A stretch of 64,000 nucleotides of DNA from Echiichthys vipera. Taxonomy: Eukaryota; Chordata; Actinopteri; Perciformes; Trachinidae. The stretch is from NCBI GenBank assembly GCA_963691815.1, contig OY829663.1:3165023-3229022 (forward strand), in the 5' to 3' direction. Below the pieces are notes generated by a model. The model ran no database searches and was not told where the DNA came from. It was given only the letters and a program-made list of their open reading frames with translations. The translations under genes were made by a program, and so were the position numbers. Of the stretch, positions 11,402 through 22,157 are shown piece after piece; position 1 is the stretch's first letter, and every line of letters begins with the position of its first letter.

Positions 11402-11922
11402 TTAAAGGTTGAATCTGGAGAATGAGCAGAGCAGCGCCATCTAGTGTCTCAAGATCGTCGTCGCAACAACAAAAAAGAAGTCCAGCAGTGGGGTTGCCAG
11501 GTTGGTCAGACCCGGCCCAGTAGCTCCAGGAGACCGGAGTCTGTTTGAGCCTGTTTGAACCCGTCCCCTCCAGAAAATCACAGCATCAAAACAAGGATTA
11601 GAGGAGTTTGACTGACAGTTAGCGTTAGCCGTAAGCGTTAGCCGTTCCAGCTAAGTGCAGATGAAAGTGATGTTAGCATCAAGGAGCAGCGTAGCCATGT
11701 GGGCGTGCGTTTGAATGGCGTTCCTCTCCTTTCTCTCAGTCCATGGAGTGAATGCTCGGCCTATAGTGACTCTGGTTGTTGCCCGTCTCCGCTCACTCAG
11801 CTGCTGGGACAAAGAACGCAAAAGCAACACTTTTATTCTGTAGCCCTCAAAACACCCCGTGGGTGGATTATTCTTTTTAAATATAGCTTTTAATAAAGAT
11901 TCTTCATATTCAGCCTTTCAAG
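11402..11922 (+). mobile_element. short DNA element, family B, near full length
   Basis: The left end begins TTAAAGGTTGAATCTGGAGA and the right end, read on the other strand, gives TTGAAAGGCTGAATATGAAGA, so the element has imperfect inverted ends of about 20 bases. The interior matches 62926-63500 in reverse, and its left part matches 24677 onward. It encodes no transposase. The superfamily is not certain. Confidence 0.8.
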
Positions 11923-12049
11923 TAAAAGTTTGTAAGTAAATGTATAATCAGGAAAATGTACTTAAAGCATGAAAAGAACTCAATGTTGAGCCGTCTTCAG
12001 TTAGAGAAGTTCTTTCCTCAAACAAGAATTGTGCAACTTTTAATCAAAT

Positions 12050-12300
12050 AATTCATTTCAATTCAATTTACAGTGCCAAATCATAACAAAAGTTATCTCT
12101 GGACACTTTACAGAGTAGGTAAAGACCACACTCTATGACTTATTTATGATTTACAGAGACCCAACAATTCCCCCGTAGAGTACGGTGGAGACGAAAACCT
12201 TATAAATGAGTGTCTTGAATAGAAATCGCTCAATAAGTCACTCGGCGACTAAAGAAATCTCAGAGGACTGAGACTAAATGGACTGAGAGTGGGCTGCCCT
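12050..12300. repeat. diverged common teleost interspersed repeat
   Basis: The opening TTCAATTCAATTTACAGTGCC and the block TCTGGACACTTTACAGAGTAGG resemble a repeat often seen in fish genomes with a CAAATCATAAC core. Only one copy is present in the window, so the call rests on memory of the motif. Confidence 0.45.
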
Positions 12301-12995
12301 GACTCAAATGATTAAAAATAAATGTTGAGAATTAAAAGAAAAAGCAGAAAATCTTCACATTTGTGAAGTTGAACCATGAAATGTTTAAAATGGAAACAGT
12401 TTTGTCGAACCCCTGATTGTTCCAGCTGCACTTTAAGCCTTTAAATCTCTGTTAAAACATTATATTTGACACGTTCTGTGCATGTTCATGTGCAGAAATC
12501 TTAACATGTAAAGTATCTAGTGCTGTGAGACGAATGCGCCCCCCCCCCCCCCCTAAAACTAACAAATCAAATCCCTCACATTTGTAATAAAGTGTTCGAG
12601 TCGTAAATGAAAACAACCGAAGCTGTCGTTTCCTGTTTTTAAAGTCCTATTTTTCTTTAATCCCTTCGTTTTATCACGGTCGGACGTGAAAGCCTGAGAT
12701 TGAAGCATCAACTCTGCCCCGGAGAACATCCATATTTCCGGCTCTTTTTATCTAAATCCTCTTGAGTTATTGCAGAAATAATAGCCTGACCCCCGGGGGC
12801 TTGTCTACATTCATATTTGCTGCTAGCGTCCCGTTATTGCTCGGGGGGAAGGTCTGTCACCAGTGTTTACCGTTGCCCTTTAATGCTCCCTCTTTGTCGC
12901 TGTTAAGCTGAATCTAATGAAATGTTCACAGCCCTCTCCTCAAGTGTGCAAACAAAGATTGAGGTTGTTGATGAAACTCTCCTTCTGCGTTACAG

Positions 12996-13055
12996 TACAG
13001 TCGCTGGCCGCCTCCTGGAACCTCACCCTGAGCAACGCCACCGGTCAGTGGAGCG
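12996..13055 (+). CDS. crhr1: crhr1 coding exon 3 (extra 60-base exon)
   Basis: This exon encodes residues 41-60, LQSLAASWNLTLSNATGQWS, with the first codon split across the preceding intron. It has an acceptor TTACAG before 12996 and a donor GTGAGT at 13056. It starts and ends in phase 1 and is exactly 60 bases, so it can be included or skipped without shifting the frame. It adds two N-glycosylation sequons, Asn49-Leu-Thr and Asn54-Ala-Thr, between the first and second cysteines. Human CRHR1 as I recall it has no equivalent residues. The alternative acceptor five bases downstream, at 13001, would break the frame. I infer a fish-type exon; it may be alternatively spliced. Confidence 0.7.
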
Positions 13056-13383
13056 GTGAGTGGGACTCTCTGCTCTCCTCACGTGTGTGTGTGTGTGTGT
13101 GTGAAACTATTTGTTGTGGTGTTTCCCCCGCGAGGGAAGCAAGTGTGATCTGAACCCAGATTATAAAGACTAACATCAAAGACTAGAACAATGCTGGAAA
13201 TAGCTTTGGCGACGCTCCTCCAGGAGTAATCGTTAGATTCTGTGAACACAAACGGCTTATTCAGCTCCAGGCTCCGTCGCCAAGATCGTTGGAGCATTGT
13301 CAGGATGTCGCCGTGGCTATATGTAGACCCCTGAGCCGCGCCAGGAATGCACGTCTGACATTTTTGTCCCCCTCGCTCCGCAG
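13056..13383 (+). other. crhr1: crhr1 intron 3 (328 bp)
   Basis: A short intron with a small GT run at 13083-13102 and an acceptor CCGCAG ending at 13383. Nothing else is recognisable in it. Confidence 0.8.
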
Positions 13384-13509
13384 GCACGGGCCTCTCCTGT
13401 GACACCTCCATCGATGGCATCGGCACCTGCTGGCCCAGGAGCAGCGCGGGCCAGATGGTGTCACGACCCTGTCCGGAGATGTTCTACGGCGTCAGATACA
13501 ACACCACCA
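13384..13509 (+). CDS. crhr1: crhr1 coding exon 4 (core of hormone-binding domain)
   Basis: The 126-base exon encodes residues 61-102 plus one base of codon 103. It contains the hallmark class-B segment IGTCWPRS (residues 73-80) and the block FYGVRYNTT (94-102). Cysteines 66, 76 and 90 are spaced 10 and 14 apart, as in human CRHR1 (44, 54, 68). An N-glycosylation sequon lies at Asn100. Similarity is to CRH receptors rather than other class-B receptors: the PRS.AG..V.RPCP pattern is shared by CRHR1 and CRHR2, and FYGVRYNTT matches CRHR1 better than the FNGVKYNTT of CRHR2. Acceptor CCGCAG and donor GTAAGT flank it, with phase 1 at both ends. Confidence 0.95.
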
Positions 13510-14936
13510 GTAAGTCCCCGCTGTCACCTCCGTGCCACAGAAACAAGAAACAATAGATTCAATTATAGCAGATTGTTCTCCCTCCTCCCCGCCCCCCCCC
13601 CCCCCCCCCCTCGGGCAAATCCTGTTTACGTAATTGTGTACACAGAAATTAGCAAAAGTGCAAGAAACGACATGCGTACACAAAGTAGGACTGCTGCAGA
13701 TAATGCAGCATGAAGAGGGAGAAGAAAGGAGCGTGATGCACTGGAGACAAGACAAGCTGTGCACCTGCAAGAGGCGTTATCTTATGAAACATCAGCTCAT
13801 TTGCACATTTCCAGAGCTTAAATGTGAACATTTGATAAAGTCAGGTTCAAATTTCTTGTTTCATCTTGTTTAAATATTAGAGTCAAAGGTTTTTAACAGA
13901 TTTCTCTTTGAAATATTGTCAACAAACCATAAAAAAGCACATTTTCTCCCTGTTTTTATGCATGTAATGTTGTATAAACAAGGCGGTGAATGATGTCTAA
14001 TATCTAATATATATATAATATATATATCTAATAACAAAGCCGTCTGTAGAAACCTTCAGACTATAGAGAGGAGTGACACCGGAGAGCTTTTAGGTGCTGC
14101 TGAAGTGGAGATTTTGTGGCTCAGAGCGACAAAAACTCATTTTGAGAAAACTGCCTTTAAAGATATGGATTATAAAAATCATATATTTTGAGACGCTACA
14201 GGTGAATAAAGTAAAACGTTTTAAATAATAGATTCTGTAGGGCACCCAGTGGCTCAGCTGTCAGAGCAGGCCGTCTCCATCCTTCCTGTCAGTCTCTGCA
14301 CTGTGAAAAAAAGCCACGAAAAGGCCAAAAAATACATTAAAAATATAAATATCAACATGGATCTTGCCTGGTTGATTACTGCATTACAAATTTCCTGAAA
14401 TGTTTTGTTTAAGTATGCAAATGAGGCTTTATCTGATGCTAACCGTTGGTGAATTTAAGAGAAATCTGCAGACACAAACACACAAACACCCACGGTAAAT
14501 GTGGTAAATGTGTGGTGTGGATGTTTGAACTCCACCAGTGTGAAAGACGACATGTTCAGGAAAGAAAACAGTCGCATTTCTTGGTGTTTACTCTTTATTT
14601 TTACTCCTTGAACCGTGATCGGACCCTCCGTGGGTCCCCGTGTCTCTGCAGATGTTTTAGATTGAAAGTGTTTCAGGTTTGACGCTCCGGTGCCAAACTC
14701 TCCCTGAACTCCTTCTTCTAAGGTCAAACTCTTACAGTGCGACTGAAATTAAATCTCTGCAGATCTGCTCTGTGGATGAAATGCCTCTGAAAAGAATTCT
14801 GCTCTCAAAAGGGTGAAAGTCACAGAATCTGTTTTGATCATTTTTACATCGTGGCTCCAGCGGGAGCGTGCCTGTGTTCCCCGGGCTGTTGTTTTTACAC
14901 AATCAGTGCAAATTCCACAACAAGTCGGCCTACGCA

Positions 14937-16285
14937 GACCCTGACCCTACCCCCTAACCCTGACCCTACCCCCTAACCCTGATACTACCCCCTAACCCTG
15001 ACACTACCCCCTAACCCTGACACTACCCCCTAACCCTGACACTACCCCCTAACCCTGACCCTACCCCCTAACCCTGATACTACCCCCTAACCCTGACCCT
15101 ACCCCCTAACCCTGACACTACCCCCTAACCCTGACACTACCCCCTAACCCTGACACTACCCCCTAACCCTGACACTACCCCCTAACCCTGACCCTAACCC
15201 TGACACTACCCCCTAACCCTGACACTACCCCTGACCCTGACCCTACCCCCTAACCCTGATACTACCCCCTAACCCTGACCCTACCCCCTAACCCTGACAC
15301 TACCCCCTAACCCTGACACTACCCCCTAACCCTGACACTACCCCCTAACCCTGACACTACCCCCTAACCCTGACCCTAACCCTGACACTACCCCCTAACC
15401 CTGACCCTAACCCTGACACTACCCTCTAACCCTGACCCTACCCCCTGACACTACCCTCTAACCCTGACCCTAACCCTGACACTACCCCCTAACCCTGACA
15501 CTACCCCCTAACCCTGACACTACCCTCTAACCCTGACACTACCCTCTAACCCTGACACTACCCCCTAACCCTGACACTACCCCCTAACCCTGACACTACC
15601 CTCTAACCCTGACACTACCCTCTAACCCTGACACTACCCCCTAACCCTGACACTACCCCCTAACCCTGACACTACCCTCTAACCCTGACACTACCCTCTA
15701 ACCCTGACACTACCCTCTAACCCTGACACTACCCTCTAACCCTGACCCTAACCCGGACACTACTCCCTAACCCTGACACTACCCTCTAACCCTGACACTA
15801 CCCTCTAACCCTGACCCTGACACTACCCCCTAACCCTGACACTACCCTCTAACCCTGACCCTGACACTACCCCCTAACCCTGACACTACCCCCTAACCCT
15901 GACCCTAACCCTGACACTACCCTCTAACCCTGACCCTGACACTACCCCCTAACCCTGACACTACCCACTAACCCTGACACTACCCCCTAACCCTGACACT
16001 ACCCTCTAACCCTGACCCTGACCCTGACACTACCCCCTAACCCTGACACTACCCCTGACACTACCCCCTATCCCTGACACTACCCCTTAACCCTGACCCT
16101 AACCCTGACACTACCCCCTATCCCTGACCCTACCCCCTATCCCTGACACTACCCCTGACACTACCCCCTAACCCTGACCCGAACACTACCCCTTAACCCT
16201 GACCCTAACCCTGACACTACCTGCTAACCCTGACACTACCCCCTGACCCTAACCCTAACCCTAACCCTGACACTACCCCCGAACC
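14937..16285. repeat. telomere-like satellite, unit about 19 bp
   Basis: About 1.35 kb of head-to-tail units of the form CTACCCCCTAACCCTGACA, with variants containing CTCTAACCC, ACCCTGACCC and, near 16250, four consecutive vertebrate telomere-type CCCTAA/CCCTGA steps. The C-rich strand is the + strand, so the complementary strand carries repeated GGGTTAGGGGG and can form G-quadruplexes. It is embedded inside an intron far from any gene end, so it is an interstitial satellite and not a telomere. Confidence 0.95.
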
Positions 16286-16896
16286 CTGACCCTAGTACTC
16301 ACAATATGCTGAATTAAATCAGTGAAGGCTTATGCGACCAGGGCACATAAGGTCGACCCTGATCCAGGGACAGCCTTCGGACCGTCCACCACTTTATTCC
16401 AGACTAAAATATCTCAACAACCATCAGATGATCTGTCACGAAATCTCCAACATTAATCTGCTTCTCAGTAAAATGTGTAAAAACTTTGACTCACCTCTGA
16501 CTGTTCATCTAGCGCCATCATCAGGCTGACGTTAGCATGTAGCTTATAATATCACGTCTGTCCTTCCAGAGTAGGAAACCACAGCGAGTGACGTATAAGG
16601 AGTAATCTCACCGATAACATTTCCAAGTACTGATTTTATATTTGGAGGGATTATGATTTATCATCTGTCCCCTAAGTTGGGCATCAAGCCTCACATTTCA
16701 GCTACGGTTCATACTATCACTGCAGCTTTGTTGGGTTTTAAAAACACTTTATCTGCATAGATTTGTTTGGCTGTAAATCATCTGATACATTATTATTAGT
16801 AGACTAAGTTTTTATGACGCAAATGATAAAAAAGGATGATGGCGGTGGAGCTGATGATGAAGAGCTGGATTAACAAATGCTAGCAGAAATATAAAT

Positions 16897-17415
16897 CAAC
16901 CGTACCGTGCCTAGCTGCGGCACGCTTGCCGTCCACGGCCCGTTTGGGAGAGGTGGGCTTTTGTAAAGCACGTTTGCACGTGTACGAGCACGAGCGTGTG
17001 CACGTGTACGAGCACGAGGCCTACTGCGGTTCTGAGGTCATTTCCTGTGCGCCTGTTGGGACGTAGAAAAAAGAAGGAGGGACCATGCGCGGACATTTCA
17101 AACAATGGCGGTGAAAGGTTCGCGTTGGTGTGATGCGGAGGTGGAGTGTTTACTGCAGATTTGGTCGATGAAAAGATTCAAAAACAGTCGACAAGACGCA
17201 CAAAAACTCAGAGGTCTACGGAAAGATCTGGAAACAAAGCCACGCATCGCCATGACGTCATCAATGCGTGTGACGTGTTACGGCGTGATGACGTATAGGC
17301 AGCAAGAAGCATTCTCCGAGGCCCAGGTAGTGTGGGTACAAACGGGCCTGGAGGGGGGACAAGGACCCTAAAGCACGGGGCGCGGGACGGACGCACAGTG
17401 GGAGTACGCGCTTAA
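16897..17415 (+). mobile_element. PIF/Harbinger-like short element, family A copy 2 (5'-truncated)
   Basis: The copy lacks the left inverted end but keeps the interior from the GGCACGCTTGCCGTCCACGG block to a degraded right end near 17415. It carries TGACGTCA at 17253-17260 and an open SANT-like frame at 17105-17371. Confidence 0.8.
17105..17371 (+). pseudogene. SANT/Myb-like ORF fragment in family A copy 2
   Basis: This is the best preserved copy of the family A frame, 88 codons, beginning MAVKGSRWCDAEVECLLQIW. Residues 8-20 carry the W-x-x-AEVE-x-LL-x-IW pattern of the Harbinger Myb/SANT-like accessory protein. The region after residue 46 reads through transposon sequence and does not resemble a domain. 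Copies 5, 6 and 8 have a TGA where this copy has an arginine codon, after the QKL motif. A relic is likelier than a working gene; a small expressed peptide cannot be excluded. Confidence 0.5.
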
Positions 17416-19001
17416 ACGCATGCTGTCCAACATATACAGAGGCCGAAGTCCTCGCCCTTTGCTGTATATCGCCGCCCCTCTCTCCCCTCGTTTCCTGTCT
17501 TCAGCTGTTCTTCAAAAAGCCCCTTTTCCATGTGTAAAGAGGAATGATTGTGACTGACGGTTTTATAAATCATGCATAAAGTTGTCACCAAAGCAGGCAG
17601 CTGCAACAATCACTTACACACAAATGACCCAGATGACAAACAGCTGATGATCATTTTCATCTTCAATTAACCCGCCTATAATTTTCTTCACTAATCAATT
17701 TATCGTCATGTTTATAAAACGTCATAATATTGTGACAAATAGCTTTTTTTTATAATTTCCTACAGCGTAATATGTCTTTAAATGTCTCGTCTCAGCCGAC
17801 ACACAGTCCCAATCCTGAAGGCATTCAGTTTAATGTGAGTTTATCACAAAGATGGAAGTCCTGATGTCGTGGTTGTGAGATAAGCTCTAATTATGGGAGC
17901 TCGTTACTCATCCTTTGACCCATTTGAGTCCCTGATTAGTAATTTCAGCTCTATTGCCTCTGCAAACGCTCTCATCACACTCGACAGCACGGCATTCAAG
18001 TGGACGTGTCATTCTAGTTTTCAGGTTCAAACTTGCATTTAGTGTTTTTACTAGAACATGTTTAAATGCTTTAATGTTCAAAAACACATTATTTTTCTCA
18101 CCCTGTCCGTCTCAATACACCTGTATTCAACGCTCCGTTTTAGCGCCTGTCTCTTTAAGAAACGCTCCTGAAAAAGCCCCGTCTGCTCTGATTGGTCAGC
18201 GTTTCCGCGTCTCTGCACAGTCATTGCAGCCGGGGAATGACTGTAACGGCACTGTAGTGTCACTTTCTACCTTTATAGAGTATATTTATGACATCACAAC
18301 AATACAGGAAGTCCTGACGGCTCGTTTAACGTCAGGCTCTCTGATTATGGGTTGCGTGCGTTTCTCTGTGTTTTGACCCTTTTTGATACTTTCGCTGTAT
18401 TAATAAAACACCTCTAGCTACTTTATAATTTAAAAAAAGACGTGAAAACTCAATTTTTACAATATGGTGCCTTTAACGTCTCAGGAGGGAATAACAACAA
18501 AGTAAATCAGACTCCGCGGACATGTCTCAGTCCTCTCCAGGAGCAAGGATCGATGCCTTCCTTTACCTTTTCTCCGTCTCATTATAATAAAAACAGAAAG
18601 TCAGAGCTATGACGTGCTGAAGCCATCATTTGGAGCTGTTCTGCGGTGAGAGCAGTGCGGTTCTTGCCTGATGCCGGACCCAATTGCCAGCTATTTTGCA
18701 TGAACTGCTTTGATGTCGTTGCCATCCTCTGTGCTTGTTTGTTTCTTTGTGCTCGCTCCAATTGTGTGCTGTGTGTTTGTATTTGTCTTTCTCCCTTTTG
18801 TTTAGGCCTGCTGTAATTATAACTGTAATGTCATTTATTTTATTTAAATTTTTCAGCTAGTGTATTTTAGGTTGGCTATAAATAACTGGGCAGTGTTCAC
18901 AGCTGGAAATAAGCTTTAATTGGACAGTTAATTAAAACATTTCTTACCTTTCTGGCATTTTTACACTTCTTCTACATCGTAAAATGCTCCTAATGAGCGT
19001 C

Positions 19002-19514
19002 TAAGCGGGCACTCACCCGTTCCGCACATAACTGCGGACAGCGGGCCGTCCACATGTTTGCACATGTACGAGCACGAGCGTGCGCACGTGTACGAGCACG
19101 AGCGCGAGCCCTACGGCGGTAGCGGTATGTGCGCCTGTTCGGACATAGAAAATAGAACGACGGACCATGCGCGGACATTTAACAACAACAACAGCGGCGG
19201 CGAAAGGTTGACGTTGGTGTGATGCGGAGGTGGAGTGTTTACTGCAGATTTGGTCGATGAAAAGATTCAAAAACAGTCGACAAGACGCACAAAAACTCAG
19301 AGGTCTACGGAAAGATCTGGAAACAAAGCCACACACACACGATCAATGCGTGTGACGTGTTACGGCGTGATGACGTATGGACAGCGAGAAGCATTTGCGC
19401 AAGGCCCAGGCAGTGTGAGTACAAACGGGCCTGAGGCGTTGGGGGAGAGGGAGGGGGGACAAGTACCCTAAAGCACGGGGCGCGGTGCGGAAGGACAGTG
19501 TGAGTGCGCCCTAA
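19002..19514 (+). mobile_element. PIF/Harbinger-like short element, family A copy 3
   Basis: TAA flanks both ends (19002-19004 and 19512-19514), with a diverged left end GCGGGCACTCACCCGT and an intact right end. It has lost the TGACGTCA palindrome but keeps the neighbouring GTGACGTGTTACGGCG block. Its interior is the most diverged of the nearly complete copies. Confidence 0.75.
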
Positions 19515-19615
19515 CACACTAAAATGTCAAAGAAATCCACCTGGTGTTGAAACTCATCAATATTCAGTTCTCATTTATTCCTGATAAATGTCTGACCAAT
19601 CATTTTATTCAGGGA

Positions 19616-19756
19616 GTCCAAAGTTTCGGACCTCCAACCAGGCAAAGTGCACTGGAATACCTGTCAAAGTGGAACCTCCTGCTGGTGAATTCGGGGGAAA
19701 TCGACCGACCACAAATTCGATAGATCGTGCCGAATCGGAGGTCCAAAACTTTGGAC
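19616..19756. mobile_element. short hairpin-type inverted-repeat element
   Basis: Arms GTCCAAAGTTTCGGACCTCC (19616-19635) and GGAGGTCCAAAACTTTGGAC (19737-19756) are inverted and match at 19 of 20 positions across a 101-base loop. This is the form of a very short MITE. Only one copy occurs in the window. Confidence 0.65.
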
Positions 19757-19953
19757 AACTTTGGCAGCATTTCTCTCTCACCGCACGTGTCGGGGGAAGA
19801 GGGAGCGTCAGAGGTCAGGCAGGGGGAAGAGGGTGGCACTTTGGAGGGAAGCGCTGCGAGACATGAAAGAGCGGTAAGAGTTTATTTTAAAGGGAATGTC
19901 CACGAAACTATCAACAGCACTAAACTCTCTTGAGCCTGACATCGCCTGCACTC

Positions 19954-20092
19954 TAAGGGCGCACTCACAATGTTCATCTGTACCGTGCCCGAGCACGTTT
20001 CACGGCTAAAGCCTGGTTCCTTTGACCAGTGCGAGTGCAACCATACCGCGTCTAGGAGCGGCACGCTTGCCGTCCACGGCCCTTTTGGGAGA
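19954..20092 (+). mobile_element. family A left-end fragment, copy 4
   Basis: A TAA is followed by the intact inverted end GGGCGCACTCACAATGT and about 120 bases of the family A left interior, ending abruptly near TTTTGGGAGA. The rest is missing. Confidence 0.75.
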
Positions 20093-20852
20093 AAGAATCA
20101 ATTAAAGCAAAATGGCTGCAGATTAATTTCCTGTCGATTCACGAACGGATTATCCGACTAATTGTTTCATCCGTGAAACAAAAGAAGCAAACATTTAATC
20201 ATGATTAATAAAAGATTACTTCCTAACGAACAGCTTAATGAGACACACACATGTAGATTCAGGTTTTTGGGACTTCAGTGTGAATTTAAAACCAGATTAT
20301 TGATTATTAAAATTGACAGTTTGAGCGCGGAAATGTGCAGTGTTCCTTTGTGTGTGTTGTGCTTTCAGGTGCTTCTGGAATTCATCATGTTTAATTCAGT
20401 TTTTCCATGCATAACAATGAGTCTTGTGCCCAATAACCACAAATTTCCACAAATACCAAATAATAAACAATAAAAAAGTGAGTCATATGGATCAAAAATG
20501 GAGCTGCAGTCGGCGATGTGTGTTGGTTTGTGGCTCTGCGGCACTCAACGGTAACACAAAAGCACGGTGGACACAATTAAGTAACTTGATGAGATAAAAG
20601 CAAATGTGTGTCTTGGTAATTTACAGTGTAGAGCCCCCAATGGACCCGCAGAGAGAGAGAGAGCCAGGATATAATTCAGCTCAGCAGTAATTTGACGCTG
20701 CAAGGTTCATTTCACCTTCAGGATTTACATAATCTCTATTGAAGCGCAGCCTAAAAGCCTAAAAGGAAAGACCTCCTATCAGCCGATCTAACCAGCGGAG
20801 GTCAAAAGTGGAAACGGTTTATGAAACAAGATGACGACATGTTTACTTTCTA

Positions 20853-21545
20853 CATCTCATCTCATCTCATCTTCAGCCTCTTATCCGGGGTCGGGTCTCG
20901 GGGGCAGCAGCTCCAGCAGGGGACCCCAAACTTCCCTTTCCCAGGCCACATTAACCAGCTCTAACTGGGGGATCCTGAGGCGTTCCCAGGCCAGTGTGGA
21001 GATCTAATCTCTCCACCTGGTCCTGGGTCTTCCCCGAGGCCTCCTCCCAGCTGGACGTGCCTGGAACACCTCCCTAGGGAGGCGCCCAGGGTTCATCCTT
21101 ACCAGATGATCCTGAACCACCTCAACTGGCTCCTTTCAACGCAAAGGAGCAGCGGCTCTACTCCGAGTTCCTCACGGATGCTGAACTTCTCCCCCTCTCT
21201 CTAAGGGAGACTCCAGCCCCCCTCCTGAGGAAACACATTTCAGACTCTTGTACTCGCGACCTGGTTCTTTGGGTCCTGACCTGGACCTGGTTCTTTGGGT
21301 CCTGACCCAGCTTTCATGACCACAGGTGAGGGTAGGAACCAGGACTGAGCGGTAGATCCAGAGCTTTGACTTCCTCAGCTCTCTTTTCATCACAACGGTG
21401 CGGTAGAGCGACTGCAGCTCCGCCCCCGCTGCTCCGATTCTCCGGCCAAACTCACGCTCCATCGTCCCCTCACTCATGAACATGAGCCCGAGGTACTTGA
21501 ACTCCTTCACTTGGGGTAAGGACTCATTCCCTACCCGGAGTACTT
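20853..21545 (-). mobile_element. LINE 3' end, family L1f copy 1 (longest minus-strand copy)
   Basis: On the minus strand this is the 3' part of a non-LTR retrotransposon. It ends in an ATGAGATGAGATGAG tail and includes a decayed frame at 21172-21510 beginning MKEFKYLGLMFMSEGTMERE. That frame, with RIGAAGAELQSLYRTVV and LTCGHESWV, is the familiar C-terminal end of a fish LINE reverse transcriptase. It is 5'-truncated and a repeated internal piece (TTTGGGTCCTGACC) near 21262-21304 disrupts it. I cannot safely name the clade. Confidence 0.8.
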
Positions 21546-22157
21546 GCTGAATGGAAATCCTCTGATTTTACGACTGGATAACAAATGAAGCTACAACTCC
21601 AGGGTGTGTTTTTAGCCTGGATTTATTATTAACCATTATTAAATACTTTATATTTTCCCCCGACGAGGTCAGAGGAGTCAAAAAGGACGAACATGTAATG
21701 GATGTGTTTGCCGTGGTCTCATTTGCTAAGTTGACTCTTGTGTCTCCGTCAAAGGAAGACAAACACGGTGCACTTAGAGAATTATCTTCAGCCTTTTTGA
21801 TTCATCACCTTGAGCTGAGAGCCTCCGTTTGTTTGCATCCTGTTACGTTAAAGACACTTAGTGTGAACACAACACGAGGCGCGGAGAGTTCTCTCTCACA
21901 ATGAGGTTAATCAGACAACACACGGGTCTGATGAAGCTCAGGGAGCAGCAGCGGAGGAGCGGAGGGGTGGGGCGCCACACGGAAACACGGTTAAACTCAG
22001 CTCTTAGCATCAATTTCCTCGGTACATCAGTTTGGTCGAAACTATAGACCGTTTAAAAGAAATGGACGTAGCCACTGTGATGTAACCCGTTTGTTTGTGG
22101 ACTACTGTTTTGAAGCGATCGTGTCTGGATAACAATACAAGATTTGTTAAAGTTAGA

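Larger units (their letters stand above)
9095..12995 (+). other. crhr1: crhr1 intron 2 (3.9 kb)
   Basis: The intron contains a large CA-rich block (10104-10663), a family B element (11402-11922) and a diverged teleost repeat (about 12050-12300). I see nothing recognisable in 9100-10100, 10670-11400 or 12320-12995, apart from short CA and poly-C runs. Confidence 0.8.

Noticed and set aside
13001..13055. Alternative acceptor for crhr1 exon 3 at TACAG ending 13000
   Set aside because: It would give 55 bases and shift the frame before the conserved cysteines; 12996 keeps the phase.
14937..16285. True telomere
   Set aside because: It lies inside an intron with the gene continuing on both sides, and its unit is a derived 19-mer rather than pure CCCTAA.
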